A DNA stretch of 64,000 nucleotides, taken from contig CM060733.1 of the NCBI GenBank assembly GCA_030704615.1, positions 25,296,001 to 25,360,000 of the forward strand, in the 5' to 3' direction. The notes under the pieces were generated by a model. The model was not told the DNA's origin and did not search any database. It saw only the letters and a program-made list of their open reading frames with translations. This DNA comes from Takakia lepidozioides. Its lineage: Eukaryota > Streptophyta > Takakiopsida > Takakiales > Takakiaceae. The position numbers were made by a program, and so were the translations under genes. Positions 46,900 to 58,997 of this stretch are shown one piece after another. The number at the start of each line of letters is the position of its first letter. Position 1 is the stretch's first letter.

Positions 46900-48715
46900 T
46901 AACTGTAGTATTGCAAGGGATAGCATCCCAGCCATTGTTGATAGGAACATAATGAACGGGTGAGGAAGGGAAGGCATCCCATCCAGTGTTTTGGACTTCC
47001 CCTTCATTAATCCATGCACATTCCAGACTGTGAGCAATAGAATCCCCAGTCTTCAGCCACCCTCCGTTAATGATTTTGTTGAATCTGTCAAACCCTCATC
47101 TGATCCTCCAGCCCTCTCTGGTAGTACATGATGGAGCAAGATCTTGAATTCCTCTTGTCTAATTCTCCTTCCTGTTCTTCTGCCTCTCATTTTATTGAAT
47201 CCTCCCCACCCTCTCTTGCGAATAACATGGAACTGAATGGAATATAATTTCAGTACTAGTAAAAGTGGCAGAGATGAAGTGTAAACTCCAGTCGGGGTTA
47301 CACGGTGGAGAGTGTAACTCTACCTGGGATTACACGGCGGGAAGTGTAGCTAGTCCACTTGGTGCAACTCACACTTGGTCTCAAAATTTGAATAAGTCCA
47401 AATTTGGTTAAGTTTAAAATGGACTAAGAGGAATTACACAAACCATAGAAGCCAAGGGTGACATTACCACCCATCAAGAATCAAACTTTTCACCTCATTG
47501 CCTCCATTACCATCACCTTACCAATATACTACTCATCATATGACAATCTTCCGCATTTTGAAGTATTTAAAAGATAACTGCAGTAACACGAGGTGGGGAA
47601 GATTTGATAGGGGACCTGCGAGAGGAGCCGCCTACATCCGTCGAAACAACCATCAGATCATACGCCTATGTTACATTTTTACAATGTTCTTAATATTTTG
47701 GAATAAAAATATTTCTAATAGAAAAGTTTTTTTTTTTTTTTTCGCGGAACAGGGGGGTGTGGCACTGTTTTACTTTATTGAAAAAGGGGAAGATACAAGC
47801 ATAGCATCATGAGGAAAAATAACCTCAATATCAAAGTGCCATAGAGGCTGCTCTCAAAAGTTGCCTAGTGTTTTACTAGGGCTACGTGTTTGCTCGGTTG
47901 CATGACGTGATTTAATTTGTGGGATACTTTGTATCTATTGCAAATATTCAGTCAGGTATAGGGATCCTTGGAAGATGGGTGCAATGGATGACTCTAGCAT
48001 GAAATCTGAGTTCCTGTCTCCTTGAAGAAGAGATTGTCAATATAAGAATTGTAGTCAATTTTCATCTGTGCCTGTGTTTGCGTGACGAACAAAGAACCTA
48101 AGGGTGTCATACCCTCTGTTCTGTGTTATACCCGACAGCAGAAGTTCAATGCTACCTGCAAAGCATTCAGTATGAAATCTCTCTTACAGCCGCTTGTGGG
48201 CTTTTTTCAACCCCACCATGGTATTGAAACTCAACCCACAAACTTCCCAGACACCAACAATACCAGGGATTGTGGAGTAATATATGTTGTAGACATCGTC
48301 AGCGAAAACACCACCTACTCTCCTCTAGCTCCCAATTTGACACAAATGTGATACAAGATTGTCAGATTATATTGCCAGTTACACCGGCTTGAGATTGTAC
48401 TCATGAGGCATTATATGCAATAGCCTCTGCTGGCTTGATAGATTTCCATCGTGAGAATTCCAGAATCTTGATACAAGAAAGCAAGTTGCACCAAACATCC
48501 CCCTTGGAAATTCAGTCACGGTAGTAGAATTGCTACCATCAACTCAATTTGTTAAGTTCAAGGCTCTTTTGGGCCAAGCAAACGAAGCAACAGTAGGATT
48601 CTCCTTAGTAATACATGTTCTTTTCATAAAACCTCCCAGGTGCTTCCTGATTACCTACACTTGCACGACAAGTAACAGAAGCGAAACTGTTGACCACCAC
48701 AATCCATACTTGGTT
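46900..48715. other. Intergenic, nothing recognised
   Basis: There are only short ORFs without family similarity. A short direct duplication (GGGTTACACGGTGG / GGGATTACACGGCGG) lies near 47,295-47,345, and a T run at 47,728. Confidence 0.4.
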
Positions 48716-48719
48716 GCCC

Positions 48720-51700
48720 TCAAACCCAAACGCACTCTACATTGCGCTCTTTGAATCTTGCTTGTTCACTGAGATCATCTACACTTTCAACAACGTACTT
48801 CATTTTTGCAACAACTTCAATCAAAAGAGACGCAAACTTGACTAAAGACAAAGCCGAGATTCTCTCTAGTGTACCTTCCCAGTTATGACCTAAACTACCT
48901 CGTCTCTGCAAGAAACTTTCCTTCCACCCAACCCCACGAGGAGTCCTCTTCTCTTCTTGATCCCGGTAGGGAAAATCTAGGCCTGGTGAACTTCTAGACA
49001 ATTGTCCATCAGAATTCACAACAAGCGAAGGTGCAGCTCCGGAGGCCTCATGTAGAGTCTTCATTGTATTCTGTCCGACTTTCTTGCGTCCTGATCTTGA
49101 CACACTCGGACTTCTGTCATTCCCTTGCATAGGGCAAGGGTCAACCAAAGGATACGCATTTTCCTGTACCATAGGTGATCCTCCTGGTGAGCCAACATTC
49201 AAGTTGATTATAAAATCTTGCCTTGGTCTGTCACTTGAGTGAGGATCGCAACCAGAATCCTGTGTGGCACCTGACATATGACCCGCAATATCCTCCTTCC
49301 CAGAACCAGACAACTTAGTTTCCTCAGACATGAAGTCTTGCCAAAATCCATTTGGCCCTCCAGGTGGTGTAGTAGAGCGATCTGGAAATGTATCCCTGTA
49401 ATCATGAGACGAAAATGGAGAGAGGGAAGCCATATAGACAGGATATCTGGGGGATTGTGGAGCTCCCCTACCCAGAAGAAGGTGAGTGTGGACATAGATT
49501 TTGTATTGAAGTGCCACAGCTGCCTCCTCTGCCCGTCGCATCATATCCCCAGCTTCAAACTTACGCCTGTCCTTCATGCTGTCGGCCAAAGTGGTGAGCA
49601 CATGTGCACACTCGTCAGCAATTGTGGCCATCTCCTGCACCACATTTTCATTTAATCCTTGTGAGTGCAAACAAATGTCACCTTCAACGAGAACTGCCAT
49701 ACATGCTTAATCAAATGTGGCACCACAGGTTCCAAGAGCCAACTACCAAGACGTCACATATCAAAACTGGGGTTGTGGAAGTAATGTGTATGGGGAAAAG
49801 CAGGGAGGTGTAGGGAATGAGGGAAGAGCGTAAGGAGAGAGGGTAAGCTGCAGATATCAACAAAGACAGTCCGGGGGAATTGTCCCAACACTGCAGAAAA
49901 ACAAATAAACAAGGAAGACCATGTGGGTAGTGGAAAGCAATCTGAAACCTGGCACACACAATGACAAACAGATGAAGCACAGAAGCAAACCTGGGCAAAG
50001 AGATCTCTAAGATGTTTGGGAGCTTGAATGTTAGCCCGTAGACATGAATCCAGAGCGATTACATCATAAAGAGTATAACGCAGATAATCCGTGATGTCAT
50101 CGTATAAATGCCAGGGGTATCCCATGAAGAATGGACCATGACAAGGCTCCCAATGCACCGCATTTAGCTGTAGCACAGAATCCCAAAACAAGTTGCTGAT
50201 GAGTTCAACACATGACACAAAAGTTACCTTGGGTACAAAGAGCCCAAAACTAAGTATGGCAAAAAATCACAGGGCATTTGCTCAGTAGAAGCCTGAATTG
50301 TGTAACTGGAAGCCCAGCTGTAACTGCCGGATTAACCCTTGACTTCCCATGATCCTGATTTGAGCTGCTAACAGCTAGAAGCCCGCTTTGGGTCATTTCT
50401 TTATAATGAAATCTCATGTCAACAGTCAAACTGGTTGGTTTTCAGATTTGCTAGTGTGTACACTCTCAGTTAGAATGGTTCAAAGATGTGAACCAAATTT
50501 GAATGCCACATGCCCAGTCAACTGAGGCAGACTCTGTACTTTGGTTTCCATCCCATGGGAATCAAAGGGTTAATGGATAATGGACAGCCTATACAACATA
50601 GTCGGGGCCTTGTTGTACATGCAACCATGTTTATCCGTAGTAACTTTGGAATGGTCTATGCTTGAAGTCAATTGTTGGAAAGTGTCCTCTGCATGCAAGT
50701 GCTATACTCACTGTGTCTACCTAAAGCATGATATCATATGCATCCACTGCATTGGAGAATACAGCACGTCCTAATCAACGCACCAATTTGTCGATGTCTG
50801 AATCAGACATCACCACTTCATGGTAGCTCTGGTGGATTTTGTCGTCCTCAGAACGCCCACTCAATATGTCTGGGACATGGTCCAGCTTTGTATCTTTGTT
50901 ATACTCCTCAACACACCTGCAAAAACGCCATTCACAAATTCTGACAATTCTGTGTTTTCAGGCCGATGTGTCAAGCCATACCGAAATCTACCCTCAAGTG
51001 GTCAGCAGCCAGAGACAGGTGGAAGAGGGTAGTAAGTAAGATAACAACATGTTCATCAGAGAAGATGTTGCTGTGTAGTGCCTAAGAGAATCAAAGAGCC
51101 CACCATGCTGCTCAAAGATGGACGTAAATGCTACTCGGATGTCTGATTCTAGAAAAGTCACTGCATCTGGGCTACACCATCACCGATCCCTCCCATGTTA
51201 CTTGTGGTATTATTACTAATTCTGTGCCTTCACTGTCCGTGCTGTACAACTACATGTGCAAAAAGGCACTTGGGCATGAATTGAATTGCAATGGTTATAG
51301 AAGCACATGAAGCTCATAAAGGGGCCGCACCTTTGAAGAACAGAAGCTGCAGTTTCAAAGTTTTTGGCCACGAGCGTGTGTAAAGTGTCCCCCGCGTAGA
51401 CGGGCTTGAAAGCCAAGTTAATGAGGGTGGACAGGAAAAACGCCACAAGAATCATAAGAAATCTCAGCAAAGGAAATGTCCATCTCTCTGGTTGCGAAAA
51501 TCCACTGATAATAAAAAGGTGGAAGGCAATGGTTGCGACGGTAAAAGCATAGCCCCATTGATCCTTTAGGGGTGGTATTCCTTTCAAGAAGCGAAAGACT
51601 GCACCCCCAATGAATACACAGAAGATCTGCACACACCAGGTGTTACATTATGATGGACGTTCAAGCTTGCAAATAGGACTATAGAGATTGTAGAGAAAAG

Positions 51701-53081
51701 GCTTGAAGAATCCTTTGCACACCAACTCTACACCCATAGGAACACCTTCAAGCTTAAGATGCATGGTGAACAAAGTAGAAGGTGGGAACTTTGACATAAC
51801 CTAGATGACTGCATTTAGTGGGGCTGCCTCCACACACAGAAACATGTGAAAGAGATTATTCCTGACTCCCTAAAAAGCATGGAAGTCGCGAATGAAGTGA
51901 GATTGTCTTACCACATAGAACGCATAAATAGATTTCCCTAGTACTGGCCCGAGTTGATTCAAAACAATAGCGATGGCGACTGCTGCTAAAGTTCCCAAGA
52001 TCCGATTTAACCCTTTGCTGACAGAGAGGCCAATATTACTCTCATAAAGAAGATCAGTTGTTACAACAGCCCATATTGCAATTGATGAAATTCCATCATA
52101 TGGAGGTGGAAAAGACACAACACAAAATATAGCAGCCACACCAGCAGCTAATCCTGCAAACATCAAACTATCTTATGTTAGATATGTTTATCCTTTAGAC
52201 CTAATGTTATCATGTATGTAACCATAATCCACTCCTGAGAAAACATCATGTCAAAGATAAATAACTCTAGCATTATGACAGTCGCAACCTTAATCCATTT
52301 TAAAGCAGACATCAGATCATTCATCTATTCCTGGACACAAGGAGACACATCTGCATTGTTGGTTTGTATAAATTAGAAGGTCTCCTAGATCTCTCTCTCT
52401 CTCACACACACATACTAAAAAATGACTAAGTAAATCCGACAACCATGTCACACTGAAGTTTTAAACCATTGAACCACCCTGCCCGAATCTGTATGAAGAT
52501 TACCATTGGGAAAAATTGTGTGGACCACCAACCCAGTCAATCCATAGAGAGAAACAAAGCGATCTGAAATCCTGACCTTGTTTTAGGGATAGAGTTGTAA
52601 GGTTCTTATTTGCTTTCATAGCTGTCCAGCTCCACTTTGGCCAAAGAACCAGGCCTGTAAGCACATTATATAGGAAGTTTTTGGGATTCGTCTTGGCATT
52701 ATAAGCAGCCCTGGCCACAAAGGATTTCTTCAGTATTGGATTCCGTAGACTTCGTTTTGAAACATAGAGTTTTGGAACGTCTGTGTCTTGGACAAAATCT
52801 CCAGTATTTGGCTCATATGCATCATGAATTTGCTGAAACGCAAACTTGCTCAACATTGAATGATCTGTCCTTCCATCTGCTTGCACATCGCTACTGAGGG
52901 GAGGTTTTTCACGGTCTACAATTTGGGAATTCTGTCTGCTTGGTGCAGTACCAGACTCCGCATCCACTGTCAAGACCTCATCTTCAATACTGTTAGAAAT
53001 TGATTGCCTTTTATCATCAGAATAGTTGCTCAGGAGGGGAGTTCGGAGTGGACTATCCTTGTCGCCATTGCTTGAAGTCAT
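48720..53081 (-). CDS. ALMT-like anion channel (aluminium-activated malate transporter family)
   Basis: Exon 1, 52577-53081, encodes a long soluble N-terminus (LRTPLLSNYSDDKR) up to the first helix. Exon 2 (51912-52153) and exon 3 (51331-51626) give the membrane helices with YDGISSIAIWAVVTTDLLYE, SKGLNRILGTLAAV and FIGGAVFRFL. Exon 4 (49991-50195) carries the family WEP motif (HWEPCHGPFFMGYPW) and DVIALDSCLRANIQAP. The last exon (48720 to about 49693) encodes the cytosolic helical tail, ending NVECVWV. These match ALMT/FUSC-type channels that pass malate or other anions at the plasma or vacuolar membrane. Exon 4 ends in phase 0, but the most obvious acceptor of the last exon (TATGGCAG, 49694-49696) needs phase 1, so a small exon between 49,694 and 49,990 may be missing from this model. 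The gene is divergent from SDHAF2. Confidence 0.85.
50332..50573. mobile_element. TTAA-type MITE 4, short
   Basis: TTAA at 50332-50335 and 50570-50573 encloses ends CCCTTGACTTCCCATGA and (inverted) CCCTTTGATTCCCATGGGA. It is 234 bp between the TTAA copies and sits in an intron of the ALMT-like gene. Confidence 0.7.
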
Positions 53082-54942
53082 GTCCGTACCGTGGCTTCAC
53101 TCTATGCTTCTCATGCATAAAGGAAAAGCTGGTTTTGCTGGTGAAATATTCCTTGGAGGCCTTTCCCCACAGTTTCAGCTCTAAGCAACTAAGAGTTGCC
53201 AAGTTCCCGCTTTAAAGTTGACAGGACATTCGCCCTAGACAAACCAGTTCCGTCAGCAACCTGGCAGAGTCATAACAAACCAAGATTTTGAACCTCCAAC
53301 AAGAAAAGGTACTTCTTTGAGTTCTCAAGTCAGCCTACGTTTCAGTCGGAAAAGCTGTCGTACAAACGACAGAGGCCGATGGTCACCAACGTACACAATC
53401 AATGAAATTTCACAACAAGTTCACAACATCGGCACCCAAGACATGTGCTTCTTGGCTTCCTTCAAACGTGACACCCGTCAGACCGGAAAGCTCAACGAAG
53501 CTTTCTCATATACCACACCCGACCCACCTGTTGAATCCCCGCACTATCCTGCTGACTTCACAATTCCGAAAACTTCGCGTTTGTTGTAAGGTGGCAAATC
53601 ACCTTCCTGCAGATGATCGATAGACAGACACATAATCAAAGCTTCACCAGGCTAACAGGGTCTGCTCAGAAACTGAAGCAGCAGGCACCCTAAAGAACAC
53701 ATATTTCGAGAGCGTCGGATGGACACGTTATCCTAGCTTCAAACAAGCTAGTCTTCAAAACGGAGCTTGTGGGGATGACGACCGTTTCTTATGTACAACT
53801 CTCATCTCTTCACTGGACGTTAAACATAAAATTAGAAGCTCTAAACTTTATCTTTTATCCTTTTTTAGCTCCAGGATTTGCACAACGGGGTTCTTTTTCA
53901 TGCACTAATCTGCGACGAAAAGGAAAGGAATGAACGAGAACGTGTTCCCCGTACTATGTTCTCTTGTCAATAGCCGCAAGGGCCCAAAGAAATTTGTCTT
54001 CTTCTTCCTCCTCCACTCTTGCATAACACAAGCAACGCACTTCGACAAACCAAATGCCCAATTCACGCAGACGATTTCAGAGCAAACTTTGATCGATGCA
54101 GGAAGCGGTCGTGCATGGTACGCACACCCAGGCTGTTATTGCGCATGCAAGCTGTTGCGGATAAGAACACGGTACTATCGAGTACTATCGAACCCCGAAA
54201 AGGTAATGCGATCAAACAGCTGCAGTACACAGAGTCTGGGCCCACGCTACTAAACTTGCTACTGGGGGAAGGAAGACTCCGCACAAGAGCTTCAAGAGGG
54301 CTCCAAAAGCATGGAAGGAATGAGTCAAAGATACCATTGGCAAGTGGCAGGCCTTCCCATCGGAACCTCAGCTTCCATCACTTCAACACTGGTAAAGTGA
54401 AGTGCCCTGCTGTTGCTCAGAGATTCCAGATTCCACAAGCACAGTTCACAGAGGTGACAGACGAGCATACTCCTCGGCTCCGGGTGCTCCGGGTGCCACT
54501 GCCACCCGGCGGTGGCACCCGCCGCAGCCGGAGATAAGTTTTTACTCACGCAGTAGGGAGTCGCCACGTCACGGAAATGGGTTTTGGATTGTACGGATGA
54601 ATATGTGCTGATGGACGAGACTGTGGGGCTGATGGATGATACAGCGTGCTTTTCCCGCCACGTACTTTCAGGGCGGTACGTTCGGTGCCGGTCGTAACTG
54701 CCGCTTATATGTAGCCACGTGGCGAGGTTTCAGCGCACCGGTTGGCATGAACGGGAATGGGTGGGGTAAGTACTAGTTATTACTCCTTCCGCCGGTGCTG
54801 GGCAACAGAGGATGATTTATCGTCGATTAGGGTAAACGTTCATCCTGTAAAGTGGATGAAGACCTGGAGGGTTACTCTTCCTTCTTCATCGTCTTGTTTG
54901 CCGTGTATGTTGCTTGTGGGGAGAGTGCGCGAGCTTGGAGAC
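53082..54942. promoter_or_regulatory. Divergent intergenic region, ALMT-like / SDHAF2
   Basis: 1.86 kb separate the two start codons. A strong hairpin, GGGTGCCACTGCC-ACCC-GGCGGTGGCACCC with one mismatch, lies at 54491-54520. No conserved promoter element was identified, and no coding exon is recognised. Confidence 0.4.
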
Positions 54943-56811
54943 ATGGCGCACCAATTTCTACGCAAATTGCTTCTGTGTAGGGGGTCCCCTGCTTTCCGGA
55001 ATCTCACTGGAGGAACACGGTCTTTCGCTTCCTGCAGCCAGGAACGGTACCAACGGTTGTGGCAGTAAGTTGTCTTTCCCCTTGTGCAGCCACATCTTCC
55101 AAGTGTGTCAGATTCTTGTGTGATAGAAACTTTTGTGTCGGTGATAGAATTATACATAGAGCTTAAAGGAAGGTATGAAGGACCCAATTTCCCTCTTACT
55201 TCCTAGAAGTATGAAGAAGGTTTGGTGGTTGGGGTGTTTTTCGGCCACTGGTGCCATTTGAAGGACCTGTTGCAACTGTTGAGGGCCTGGCGCTTTTCCA
55301 ATTTTTTCCCAGGTGTCTCCTTGTACCATCCATCGTTTCACGTGGCCGTTGCAGAGTAGAGCTGCATCCGGAACAAATTCTCCGGAGTTTCAGGTGGATT
55401 TGTGTAAACATGGGATGAATTCAGCTCTGGCATTCTTAGATGTCCAAATATTGGACTCGGTGCAACTGGATCATTGTGGGAAAACTCAGATTGAGGTTTG
55501 CAAATTTCTCTTCAGGTGTATTCCTGGAGGGATGGTAGATTGGCAGAGCAAAGCTGCCCAGGTTGGGTAATGTGGAGGGACCTTACCAACCGCCGGCTGA
55601 TGTTAGTGGGAGCAGGCTCGTGGCTCTTATCATAGGAAAGTATTGAATTGAGGTCCCCACCCACAAAAGGTGGCGGTACCTGCAAGGGGAAGAGGCTCTT
55701 ATTTGCGCCAACTGCGGTTGACGTCATCTCTTCTCGTCTTCGGAATTGAGGTCTGGTTCTGGACTGGTGCAGATTGTGGTCCTTTGACAACCAATTTGGA
55801 CTTGGATGGACATGGACGACTTATTGCAGAGAGGCTGAAGTGGGATTCTGGCAGGGTACAGGAAAGTGGAGCAGCAATGCTTACAAGAGCGGCAGGACTG
55901 TCTAACAAAGCAGGAGGAGGTATAACAGTGTCCAGAAATGAGGAGCATGCTGCTGAGGAATCAAGGCGGCGAAATCTCAATAAGTGGGCAACTTTTGCAA
56001 GCAATGTTGTGCCGTTAATTGTTGAGCTGCCCTGCTGTTTTGTAGTCAATCTGTAGACAGCTGAAGTAATTTGGAAGCATTCACAGTTTTGTTTGCAGCT
56101 TCCCTGCCAGAGTTGCCAAGTTCATATGGCTATGTTGATTCACATACTCAGATGCATATTTGATGCATGAGGTGTTCCTAGTTATTTATAAGATACTAGG
56201 AGGAAACAGGAAACATACTAAGGGGGTCAGTCACAGTGACAAGTGATGTCTGATCATTTTTTTTCTCAAGCTGAACTACTACTCTTCTCAGGGTCTCTAC
56301 GATGTACACTCAATAGTTTGATTCAAACATGTGGGTGGAAGTGCCATGAAATTAAAAAGCTGAGTATGTTTCTTTTTGTGACTCCAGGATCCTGTATAGG
56401 AGCCGGCAGCGTGGTTATCTTGAACTAGACTTGCTGCTGGGTAAATGGGCTGAAGATAATGCTGAGAAGCTGGATGAGACACGGTTAGAAGAACTTGTTG
56501 TAGTGCTTGACGAGGTTAGAGTTCTTCTCTCCAATCTTTGCCTGGTCCAGCTCCGTATTTTACTTGCTGTTGAGGTGTTGCCTGCTTCTGTTAAGTCATT
56601 ATGTTGTTCAGCCAATCTTGCCCTCTGCAGAAGGTGATTTACACCAGCAGACAGCTTTGTCCCCTAAACCCTGGATTGCTTCATGTAAAAGCAGGAAAAC
56701 CCGGATCTGTGGAAATGGCTAACTGGGCAAGCACCAGCTCCTCCTGACCTAGCAACAAACTCTGTGAGTATCTATGAACACCTTGTCATGTGTACAAATA
56801 AAATTGGATGA
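54943..56811 (+). CDS. SDHAF2: Succinate dehydrogenase assembly factor 2 (SDH5 family)
   Basis: Exon 1, 54943-55064, encodes a mitochondrial presequence (MAHQFLRKLLLCRGSPAF... with TRSFASCS). An exon ending at 55983 carries AAEESRRRNLNK. Exon 56388-56514 has the family core LYRSRQRGYLELDLLLGKWA...LDETRLEELVVVLDE. Exon 56695-56811 has ENPDLWKWLTGQAPAP, the other family signature. The last three exons join in phase. SDHAF2 inserts FAD into the SDH flavoprotein subunit in the mitochondrial matrix. The exon(s) joining 55064 to the 55.8-kb exon were not settled; candidates with good acceptors start at 55313, 55516 and 55755. A GTGAGT inside the last exon (56764) could be a donor, so the true C-terminus may be further downstream. 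Confidence 0.88.
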
Positions 56812-58455
56812 ATGAAGCGGCTAGGTACGGTTTGTGGCTTCTCTCTGTGTTTGATTGCAAACCAGATGTTAGGTCTATGAGCATCTGCAGAACTTACTCT
56901 TGTGGCTTACTCTTGCAAGTTGGTGCTTGATGACAGGTTTTTAGCGCAATACAGAAGAAAATATCAGAAAATCTGCTTGCATATGCTCCTCCGGAGACAA
57001 GGGCACAGCCAGGGCAGCCGTGGGTCCGAGGTTGGGATGACAACCGCAAGACTGGCGGCCCCCAGATTGGGAATCAGTAGTGGTGCTTGGTGAAAGCAGA
57101 TTATTTAGCATTGTTTAAATAAGAAACTCAGGCAAACTCCATTTTGCTTAGATTCTTCCCAAGACATGAAAAGCAGACAGAAGGGGGAGCAGGGGTCCAA
57201 GGCTGGGAAGACAACCTCAAGATTTGCGGGCTCCACCAGTGGTGCTTCTATGAGAGTTGTCTTCACAGGCAATGTGTACTTCTTCAAATGATGAGAGCTG
57301 AGATATAGCCTAACATTGTAAGGGTCAGCTTGTATGTGTTGGTGGTGACTCGCCAGATTCTTTACTGTCAATGTTTGCAACGAATCCATGGGTATACAGC
57401 AACTAATGTGTGGACACAGGAGACTGTTAAGTGTATGATGATTGCACCAGCTGACAGGGTGCAAGAGGAAAGATGCTGTGTGATTCTGGAGTTTCTTGTC
57501 ACTGTTGAATTTGCCACATCCTCTTACAAGGATGCTCTTTATGCTCATATGCTGCTCGATCAGCACTTGGTGTCCACCACAAGAACTTGGCTTGTCGACA
57601 TCTTGGGGATACATACTTGGATCTACATGTTGGTGCCCCCACCAAAACAAAGGACAAATAAAGGACGAACAATAATACATATTATATGATGTACATTGTC
57701 AGGAACATGTCCTTTACAGTGCCGTGTGACAAAATCAAAATATAAAATAATTATTCGAAATTAAATAGTACAATTAAAATAAAAACGAAAACAAGAAATC
57801 CAGGCGACCGACCGCTGCCGCTGCAGAGTAGCATGGGGAAACCACCAAAAAAAAAAAAAACGAAATTAAAATTAATAAGGCTGTGGACCGCTGGGGGCCG
57901 GCTGTGGCAGCTGCCCCTTGGGATAGAGATCGTCTGCTGCGCCTGAGAAAAACAGCATATAAAAAATCTTATTCAAAATTAATTAGTAAGATTAAAATAA
58001 AAACAAAAACAAATCCAGGCGACCGCTGTGGCGATCGCCTGGGAAATAATAATAATAAGTTAAAAAAGTTTTTAATTAAATAATTCATAAAAACAGATAA
58101 AAAGAATTAACAAAATGAATGTTTAGGAAAAATAAAACCAAATTATAAAATGTTCTGGTACATGTATATGCCTGAGTGTACATGTATACCATAGCACCTT
58201 GGCCAGATCGACAATCATCTGTCGAATATTTATTTTATTTTGAGAGTTTCATTTCAACATATGGAATATTCTCAAAGATGTTTTATTATCATTCACAAAG
58301 TTATTTAATTTCACAAAATCAATTTCCAAAATTTTCAACAATCTTTGAAATATTAAAATTTGTGTCGAAATTGCCAAGGGACTACGGTATACAAGTGGGT
58401 TTTTATTTTTATTTTTATTTTATTAGTGGATATTATGAATAACAACTTGTTGTTA
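56812..58455. other. Intergenic with local repeats
   Basis: No gene is recognised. Sequence of about 70 bp at 57,753-57,822 recurs at 57,971-58,042 (AAAATAAAAACRAAAACAA..ATCCAGGCGACCG). A weaker repeat joins 57,035-57,095 with 57,205-57,265. The ORFs of 119 and 191 codons at 57.1-57.7 kb overlap on opposite strands and show no family. Confidence 0.4.
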
Positions 58456-58815
58456 TTAACCCTTAAGTTCCCAAGCGACCTGAATCGGGTCACTTTGAAT
58501 TTGCAGTTGGACCTAATTTTTGCAGATCTAATCTGATGGGGCCCACTCCTGAAGCTTTAATGACAAGGGATTTGTCTGGAGTATGATGCAAAAAAAACAA
58601 AAAAAAAAAAACAAAAGCTACGACCTACAAAAAATATCTTAGATCTCTCATTTACGTTTTGGGACCTGAAAAGGGCTTGTTGACCGCTGACGTGGCAGGT
58701 AAACAAGCCCAAAACAGATTGCACTCCAAAGGCCATTTTTGGCAGAAATTAGCAATTTTGGAAAAAGCGCTTCAGCTTGTGGTGTGTGAGCATTACATAC
58801 ACACATCCACCGTTG
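58456..58815. mobile_element. TTAA-type MITE 3, truncated
   Basis: It starts with TTAACCCTTAAGTTCCCAAG and follows MITE 2 closely (compare 45,534-45,870), then stops near 58,815 without the right inverted end. It lies about 180 bp upstream of the NSUN start codon. Confidence 0.75.
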
Positions 58816-58997
58816 GCTTTGTCATGGCTCCAATCCAGTGGTAGGGACGTAGGGACAGGAAAGAGGTCAAACAGATTTCCCCTCCCAGCATACCAAAGCC
58901 GAGCCTAGTGAGCGCTGATGTTCAATGTACAGGATGTGATAAGCATGCTCTGTACCTGCCATGCCCTTGTTCAGTCAAGGAGGTGGGGAGATCAGAC

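Noticed and set aside
57105-57680. 191-codon minus-strand and 119-codon plus-strand ORFs
   Set aside because: They overlap on opposite strands, show no family similarity, and have no splice context linking them to neighbours.
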